A stretch of 13,374 nucleotides of DNA from positions 1 to 13,374 of the forward strand of contig MU634309.1 in NCBI GenBank assembly GCA_026770595.1, given 5' to 3'. Source of the DNA: Ochromonadaceae sp. CCMP2298 (Eukaryota; Sar; Synurophyceae; Ochromonadales; Ochromonadaceae). Below the pieces are notes generated by a model. It saw only the letters and a program-made list of their open reading frames with translations. It was not told the DNA's origin and did not search any database. This document shows positions 7,801 to 13,374 of the stretch, in pieces; position 1 is the stretch's first letter, and each line of letters begins with the position of its first letter. A program made the translations under genes and the position numbers.

Positions 7801-10800
7801 GCCTCTCGCTCCACGAGGGAGGCGGGGCGTACCCAGAAGATCGACCGGGTGCAGCGCCAGATCGACAGCACCATCGCCGGGCTCGCTGAGATCATGTCTG
7901 CGATGCCTGGCAGCCTCAGCAGGACCAGCAGTGTCACAGCTGTGGGCACAGGGACGGTGCAGCTGTCGGTCGGAAAGCACAGCGAGTCCCCCCAGCGGAC
8001 TGTCGTGAGTGCCGAGCAGGAGGTGAATAATGCGAGCACTGGGCGGGCGGGGACTTCGGCGACCAAGGGCCCTGTCGAGGCAGTGGGGGAGCCTGGCGGT
8101 GCGATGTCGTTCGGGCGGGTGCTGGTGCTGGAGGTGTGGAGCACCTGGGGAGATTCAAACTACGTGGGGCTCAACGGGCTGGAGCTGTACGACGGAGAGG
8201 GATGCCTGCTGCGCCTACACGAGAGCATCACCAGTATTGAGGCTCTGCCCAGCGGCCTGGGTGTCCTGCGCAGCAGCGGGCAGCAGCAGGAGGAGAATGC
8301 GGCGGGGGCGGGGGAGGGGGCTGAGGCTGTCGTCGACGGCGATGACCCGCGTTGTGTGCAGAACCTGCTGGACGGGGTGAACGTGACGAAGAACGACTTG
8401 CATCTCTGGCTCGCGCCGCACCTGTGCGTGGTGGATCCCTCGCAGGCAGAGTCTGAGGCGCAGGCTAGGGGCGAGGGCGATCCGCTGGTAGCGCGCATCA
8501 CGGTCTCGCTCAGAGCGGCCTGCGCGCTCTCCATGCTGCGCATATTCAACTTCAACAAGTCGCGCACGCACAACCAGCGCGGGGTGCGGCGCTGCTGCGT
8601 GCTCTTGGACGGGCAGGTCGTGTTTCGCGGCGAGGTACAGAGAGCCTCGGGGCAGCTCTCGGCGGAAGAGGCAGAGGCGCACCTCATCTTCCTGCCGGGG
8701 GCGCCGCGCAGCCTGGCCCAGAGACTCGTGCCCAGCAGCGCGCGCTTCGAGGAGGTGGGTGGCGAGGTGGACCTAGAAGAGAGCTGGGCTGCGCAGTCCC
8801 AGGCACGACCGCGCACTTCAGCGGGCATTCCCGAGGAAGAGGACGCGGACGACGAGGCTCCTACAGAGACTGCGGCTGCGCCTGGGTCGCCTTGGAAGAG
8901 CAGGGCCCGCGACTCCCCCGTCCCCGTGCAGAGGCCGGCGGCGGTTGATGCGGAGATGCTCTCGGAGAGCAACACCTACCTCAGTCGAGTGAACAAGCAC
9001 GCGGAGGCGGAGGAAGACCTGCGGCGGCAGCAGGAGCAGCAGCAGCATCGTTCGTACCAGCAGAGCTCCACAGTAGAGACGGCAGCGACGCGCACCGCAC
9101 AGTCTGTAGCCACGGCTCTGTGCGCCTCTGTGCGCGTGCTGCGGCTGGAGATCGAGTCAACCTGGGGTGACCCAAGCTACGTGGGCCTGAGCGGCCTGGA
9201 GGTGCTTGTACTCCCTCGCGACGGCGCAGCGGTGGTTTCCGCACGCATCTCTGCGGACCAGCTGCACGCGCATCCGAAGGACCTAAGCGAGATCGGCTGC
9301 TTCGACGACCCGCGCGTGCTGGGCAACCTAGTCAACGGAGAGAACGACGGCTCGCAGGACGCGTGCATGTGGCTGATCCCCTTCACGCCCGGCTCCACGC
9401 ACTTCGTGGAGGTGGACTTGCGGCAAGAGATGCTGGTGGTGGGCGTGCGTGTGTGGAATTACAACAAGTGCGGGGAGGGTGTGCTGCGGGGGTGCAGGCA
9501 GGTGCAGCTCCTGGGCGATGGGCGACCCCTGTGTCGCTGCCTGCTGCGCCTCGGCCCTGGCTGCGACGGCGTGCGCACGGGTCAGACAGTGCTCTTCTCA
9601 GAGGTGCAGGCCGTGCTGCAGGGAGTGCACCCCCACTGCCGCCCTGGCCGCCCCCTGCCCATGCCCGCCCAAATTAAGGACCAGTTCCGCGGTGGTCGGG
9701 GAGCGGCTGCCGGTGGGGGTGCGGGCCTGGCGGCATACAAAACGCCTCCGGTGCGGCAGGACTACGAGACGCCGCTACTCCCCACAGGTCTGCTGTGGAC
9801 CTTCACCTTCTTCGACAACTGGAACGACGGATACTACATAGGGCTGGACGGTATCGAGCTCTTCGACGCGGCGGGCGCGAAAGTGGACCTGGCGGCCGTC
9901 GGGGCGCAGGTGTCTGCGGTGCCCTTCGCGCTCGCCGACCTCTCGCCGGCCCTGGCCGCAGACCCGCGCACGCCTGATAAGCTATTCTCCCCCTCCTCCC
10001 CCGGTGCTGCTGCGGGAGCGGGCTGCTGGCTGTGTCCGCTGTCGCGCTGCATGACGCCGCAGGAGCGGTCTGTGTGCGCAGGCAGACTCAACACCACGGG
10101 CAGCAGCTCCACCTCCGCCCCCCCGTCCTCCGACTTGAGCTTCCCGCTCAACAACGTGCTGCTGGTGCTGTTCCCCTTCCCTGTAGCGCTCTCCGCGGTG
10201 CGGCTGTTCAATTACAGCAAGACGCCTGCCCGCGGCGTGCGCGACTTCCAGCTGGAGGTGGATGGGCTGCTGCTCTACATGGGCTCGCTACAGCGCGCAG
10301 ACAGGTCAGTCCAACCACATCCCTCAAACCCGCAGCGGCAGTGAGGGCTGCCTCCTCGTCGTCGACTTCCGCCATGCCTCCCTCCTACCTGGTCCATGCT
10401 TGTTCGTTGTTCAGCGTGTCTCACCCCCTGTGTCCCTCTCTCTGTCCCTCCCTCCCTCCCTCCCTCCCTCTGCAGCGAGAAGCCGTACCCGCAAGTAGTG
10501 CGCGCAGGACAGCAGCAGAGCAGCAGGCGCACGCGTGGACAATCGGTGCTCTTTACGAACGACAACAAGATCGTGCAGATGCACAAAGATACGGTACGAT
10601 GGACGATGTTGCTGCGGCTCTGCCTCCTTTTCGCTTCCCAGCTCTGCCTCTCATCCTGCTCCTCCTCTCCGTCCTCTTCCCTACCTTGCCTCTGCCCCCT
10701 CGTCCCTGCAGGTGCACTACTGCGGCTCAGGCGAGCAAGATGTACTGTGCATCAATGAGCGACAGGTAATGGTGAGATCGAAGCACATGTACGACCAGCA

Positions 10801-11026
10801 GCCTCCCAATGCGGCGCTCGAGGGAGTGCAGTCCGACCTGCAGAAGAGGTGAGTGTCTATGCCAGCGCGTTCGTGCGCTAGAGACCCTGCCACCCCATGC
10901 CATCCTACTCACACTTTCCCGATCTTCCTATCTCTCTGCTTCGCTCTACTCCCCAACCTAACTTTTTCCTTCCTCTCTCCCACCCCCCACTGCTCGCATA
11001 GACCGATGACGTCCTTCGTGGGGTAG
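4864..11026 (+). CDS. KATNIP-like (katanin-interacting protein) ciliary/microtubule protein, four exons
   Basis: Exons 4864-10304, 10476-10593, 10712-10848 and 11002-11026 join in frame to 1906 residues; introns (171, 118, 153 nt) are GT-AG. The N-terminal 45 residues (AEYIVRLQERNRLKRQM, then ERGFSMHFRGAH) resemble the conserved N-terminus of KATNIP/KIAA0556. A long charged and Ser/Pro/Gln/Ala-rich, probably disordered region follows, with a short helix near 250 (LSAQQKLKLLRLLEED) and an eight-Ala tract at 372-379. Four beta-rich modules of the DUF4457 type are seen: a degenerate one near 385-560, then about 1081-1265, 1418-1590 and 1643-1850. The last three carry WGDSNYVGLNGLEL, WGDPSYVGLSGLEV and WNDGYYIGLDGIEL, and later FNFNKSRTHNQRGVR or VWNYNKCGEGVLRG-like turns. 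The C-terminus runs through GQSVLFTND to RPMTSFVG. In animals KATNIP binds katanin subunits and acts at the ciliary base; loss causes Joubert syndrome. It implies a ciliated organism. Cryptic in-frame introns within the 5.4-kb first exon cannot be excluded. Confidence 0.9.
5977..6000 (+). repeat. (GCT)8 trinucleotide repeat coding poly-Ala
   Basis: Eight perfect GCT codons encode eight alanines (residues 372-379 of the KATNIP-like protein) at the edge of the disordered region and the first beta-rich module. Identical codons suggest recent slippage; a three-base unit keeps the frame, so length changes would be tolerated. Confidence 0.9.
10446..10470 (+). repeat. CCCT tandem repeat in KATNIP-like intron 1
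   Basis: About six CCCT units directly precede the 3' splice site TGCAG (AG at 10474-10475) and serve as its polypyrimidine tract. The rest of the intron is also C/T-rich. Length variation here could affect splicing strength but not the frame. Confidence 0.85.
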
Positions 11027-11404
11027 AAATGGATGGGGCGCCACTGCGCAGTTCGAGCTTTTGCAAGCTCTCTCGTGCAAGGTGCACACACACATGGGCG
11101 TATACATTTGAACTGTGCAAGGTTTGGAACCAGCGCATAGCCGTCTCTTTATTATAGAATTGTATCATGTATTATTGTATCAAAACTTTAAAAAAAACAG
11201 GGAATCTGGGAATTGCTTGTCCCAATTTTGGGCCTTTTCCTTTTTTAAATTTTTCCCAAATCCATTCACAATCTCATTTTCCAAAGACATGTTTGCATGC
11301 AACGATGCGCAAGTCAGTCAGTCTCTCCTCTAGCCAACCCACACATCTCCTGAGAGGCTTGGTCGCGTGCGAAGCTCCCTGGACTTCCATTTCTGACCTA
11401 CGCC
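11027..11404. other. Spacer between KATNIP-like and carrier genes
   Basis: These 378 bases hold the 3' UTR of the KATNIP-like gene and the promoter of the carrier. From about 11140 to 11290 the DNA turns markedly AT-rich, with repeated TGTAT/TTGTAT words (11160-11180) that could act in 3' end formation, an A8 run, and T-runs near 11240. No open frame here looks coding. Confidence 0.55.
11387..11393 (+). promoter_or_regulatory. Possible initiator (CCATTTC) of the carrier gene
   Basis: CCATTTC sits 11 bases before the carrier ATG at 11405 and resembles the TCATTCC before the MFS gene. Starting at A11389 the 5' UTR would be only 16 nt. Short leaders occur in several protist groups. The motif is short, so this is weak. 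Confidence 0.18.
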
Positions 11405-12577
11405 ATGAGATCCTTGCTAACCTTCCAGCTGCTGCTCGCGGTGTGGGTGGGTATTGCGTGCAGCATACGCATCAACGCCGTCTCATTCTCGCAGCGCCTT
11501 GCCACTGCCCGTACCCCGCAGAGCGACGATTTTCAGCTTTGGATGGCAAAAGATGTCAAACCTGTGAAGCGCGAGCTGAATGCCTTCGAACTATGCCTGT
11601 GCGGCGCCTTCGCGACAGTCTTCGGAGACTTTGTGATGCACCCCATCGACACCATCAAGGTAACGCAGCAGACGGCAGTGGCCGCCATCAGCTTCTTGGC
11701 TGCAATCAAGCAGGTTTTCTCCACGAGCGGGCTAACGGGATTCTACAGTGGCATCGTTCCGTACCTGATTAGCGACGGCAGCAGTGGCGCGGTCAAGTTC
11801 GCGGTCTTCGAGACCTCGAAGAAGTTCCTGCAAGAGAAGCTGCCAGCCAAGTACCACTCCAGCTTACAGTTTGTCTGCGCAGCCGTGGCTATGCTTGCCT
11901 GCTCGGTGATTCTCGTGCCTGGTGAGGTGGTGAAGACGCGCATGCAGGCGGGTGCCGGGTCCATGGCGCTGGTGGTCTCGCAGACGCTGAAGAACGAGGG
12001 CATCAAGGGGCTCTTCTCCGGGTACTTCTCGACTCTGGTGAGAGACGTGCCCTACACCATGCTGGAGCTCGGCGTGTACGAAAACGTAAAGTCGTTCATG
12101 CGCACGAGGGGAAGCAGCGGGGCGGCGGACCAGCGAGAGCTGACGCAGAACGACGAGCTCATGGCTGCAGCCTTCACGGGCGCGGTGGCTGCTTTCCTGA
12201 CCACGCCGCTGGACCTTGTAAAGACCAAGCTCATGATGCAAGGCGCAGGGGGCGTACAGTATGCAGGAGTGACTGGCGCGCTGGCAAGGTGAGAAGAACG
12301 ATTTCGCCTATGTGTTCGGATGCTTTTCTTTGAAGTCCATCACGGACGCTCTTACCGCACTGCACAAACTGCTCTAAATTTTGCTAATCATCTCCACATC
12401 CACATGTGCACTACTCCTCTTCTGCGTCTCAGCATATACAGAAGCGGGGGCATGAGCGCGCTCTTCGTGGGCTCCACCGCTCGTATCGCCTGGCTGGTGC
12501 CCTTCACCACCATCTACCTGGGCGTCTACGAGTCCTCCAAGCGCAAAATGCTCGCCTACAAGTCCAGAGACCTTTAA
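11405..12577 (+). CDS. Mitochondrial carrier family protein, S-adenosylmethionine carrier type, two exons
   Basis: Exons 11405-12288 and 12433-12577 join (AG|C gives Ser295) to 342 residues; the 144-nt intron is GT-AG. The three carrier repeats each show the PxD/ExxK signature: HPIDTIK (79-85), VPGEVVKTRMQ (171-181) and TPLDLVKTKLM (267-277). Six membrane helices are expected. Repeats 2 and 3 (VRDVPYTMLELGVYE, then ELTQNDELMAAAFTGAV and LTTPLDLVK) resemble plant and animal SAM carriers (SAMC1, SLC25A26) more than other family members. SAM carriers exchange cytosolic SAM for S-adenosylhomocysteine across the mitochondrial or plastid inner membrane. The first 25 residues are a signal-peptide-like leader (MRSLLTFQLLLAVWVGIAC), followed by a Ser/Arg/Thr-rich stretch to about residue 45. 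That layout is unusual for a carrier and fits a bipartite complex-plastid or ER-routed presequence. Met47 is an alternative start that would remove it. Family is firm; substrate is likely but unproven. Confidence 0.87.
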
Positions 12578-12751
12578 GCGGGAAGCATTTTCATCGCAAC
12601 GTGTCTGAGCACTGTGGCAGGCGTGCACAGGCAGGCCCTCTCATACCATCCCACTGGTTATCCGGGTTGCAGGGCAGAACACCGGAAGTCACGAGCCCTG
12701 ACCCGCTGAATCGATTGTGTAGATTCCGCATGTATGGTTCATCGTCGCAAT

Positions 12752-12759
12752 TGTAAATA
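12752..12759 (+). terminator. Candidate poly(A) signal TGTAAATA of the carrier gene
   Basis: TGTAAATA occurs 174 bases after the carrier stop codon, which would give a 3' UTR near 190 nt. The identical octamer follows the ABCD4-like gene on the other strand. Confidence 0.3.
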
Positions 12760-13368
12760 GATAAGACCCCATCCCTTCCCGCACGCTCCAAGCGCTCCGT
12801 TTTCATCAGACCTTCGTGCACCGCCAGTAGAACAAACGAGGCAGGTCTCGCGCCAACTCCACTCGCTGCTTCAACCAACAGACTGCCGCTGCACACGCAG
12901 AACCGCCCATTCCAATGGAAAGGTCACAGCAAGACAAACTAAGGAAGGCAGTGGCCAGATCTTCCAGCGCACGTCCCAGTCCATACCAGCGAACAGACTC
13001 GGAAGCCACACACAGAAGAGGCGAAAAGCGATTAGCTTCGCTGTATCACTATCATTCCACTGCCCTCGGAAGTCGATTGAAAGGAGAAAAGCCAATCCAA
13101 AATCTCTCCATTGATGACATCCGAACGCCCAGAGAATGAAACTCACAAACAGCCACCGCTTGATGTAGCCGGGGCGTGCCATCAACAGAATCAGGGTCGG
13201 CCGGCGAACGCTACAGTCCTTATCACTTTAACCATTGCTGGCGACGAACCAAAAGTTCCATTCCGTCTTGATTGGGGGATAAGGGCGTTTCTTATTTAGG
13301 CTCCGGGACACGAAGGACAAAAAGACGTTGTGCGTTACGCGTGGGTTTTGTCTTTTTTGTCTTTCAAA

Positions 13369-13374
13369 ATGCCG
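13369..13374 (+). CDS. Possible start of a next gene, cut by the window edge
   Basis: The window ends in TTTCAAAATGCCG, an ATG with A at -3 preceded by a T-rich tract with two copies of TTTTGTCT-like sequence. Only two codons are visible, so nothing can be said of the product and the call rests on context alone. Confidence 0.12.

Larger units (their letters stand above)
12578..13374. other. 3' UTR and spacer, no confident gene
   Basis: These 797 bases are less GC-rich than the genes. A minus-strand frame of 103 codons (13182-12871) is open and hydrophobic but has nine tryptophans, weak third-position G/C bias and no recognised family, so it is not called. A plus-strand frame at 12915-13139 is its hydrophilic shadow or also spurious. 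No introns could be placed that build a recognisable protein. The start of a next gene may lie at the right edge. Confidence 0.5.

Noticed and set aside
8160-8975. 271-codon antisense frame
   Set aside because: Opposite the conserved DUF4457-type module; composition is that of a reverse-complement shadow.
10766-10772. CAGGTAATG as an alternative donor inside KATNIP-like exon 3
   Set aside because: Reading through stays open and joins in frame to the next exon, giving a sensible C-terminus; the downstream GTGAGT donor is better.
12591-12896. 101-codon minus-strand frame
   Set aside because: No family, mixed codon use, and it lies over the 3' UTR of the carrier gene; I could not join it convincingly to the frame at 12871-13182.
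12915-13139. 74-codon hydrophilic plus-strand frame
   Set aside because: Short, no family resemblance, and opposite another open frame; likely chance.
1-13374. CRISPR, phage, toxin-antitoxin or bacterial operon
   Set aside because: No regular spaced repeats, no ribosome binding sites, and three of four genes contain spliceosomal introns.

Overview
The window is nuclear DNA of a microbial eukaryote. It holds four protein-coding genes. Three are interrupted by short GT-AG introns (102-171 nt) with pyrimidine-rich 3' ends. Coding regions are GC-rich with strong G/C third-position bias, while the spacers are more AT-rich. No bacterial operon signals, rRNA, tRNA or CRISPR were seen. A ciliary protein (KATNIP-like), an ABCD4-like half transporter and a carrier with a signal-peptide-like leader suggest a flagellated protist, possibly an alga with a complex plastid such as a stramenopile or haptophyte. 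The lineage is inference and is not fixed by the sequence.

Layout. 1-545: upstream spacer with a 23-bp near-perfect inverted repeat (138-160 / 269-291). 546-1967 (+): single-exon MFS transporter. 4587-1991 (-): five-exon ABCD4-like ABC half transporter of 709 residues, reconstructed by splicing; its stop codon lies only 23 bp from the MFS stop codon, tail to tail. 4588-4863: short divergent spacer. 4864-11026 (+): KATNIP (katanin-interacting protein)-like gene, one 5.4-kb exon plus three small C-terminal exons, 1906 residues. 11027-11404: AT-rich spacer. 11405-12577 (+): two-exon mitochondrial-carrier-family protein of the S-adenosylmethionine carrier type, 342 residues. 12578-13374: 3' UTR and spacer with no confident gene; an ATG at 13369 may begin the next gene.

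The genes do not form an operon. Two or three are membrane transporters likely of internal membranes (ABCD4-like: lysosome or related compartment, cobalamin in animals; SAM-type carrier: mitochondrion or plastid; MFS: unknown substrate). KATNIP-like belongs to the ciliary base and microtubules. The main structural points are compact packing with overlapping 3' ends, a probable shared promoter between ABCD4-like and KATNIP-like, and gene models that only become complete when introns are removed. I did not find a convincing new defence or mobile system.
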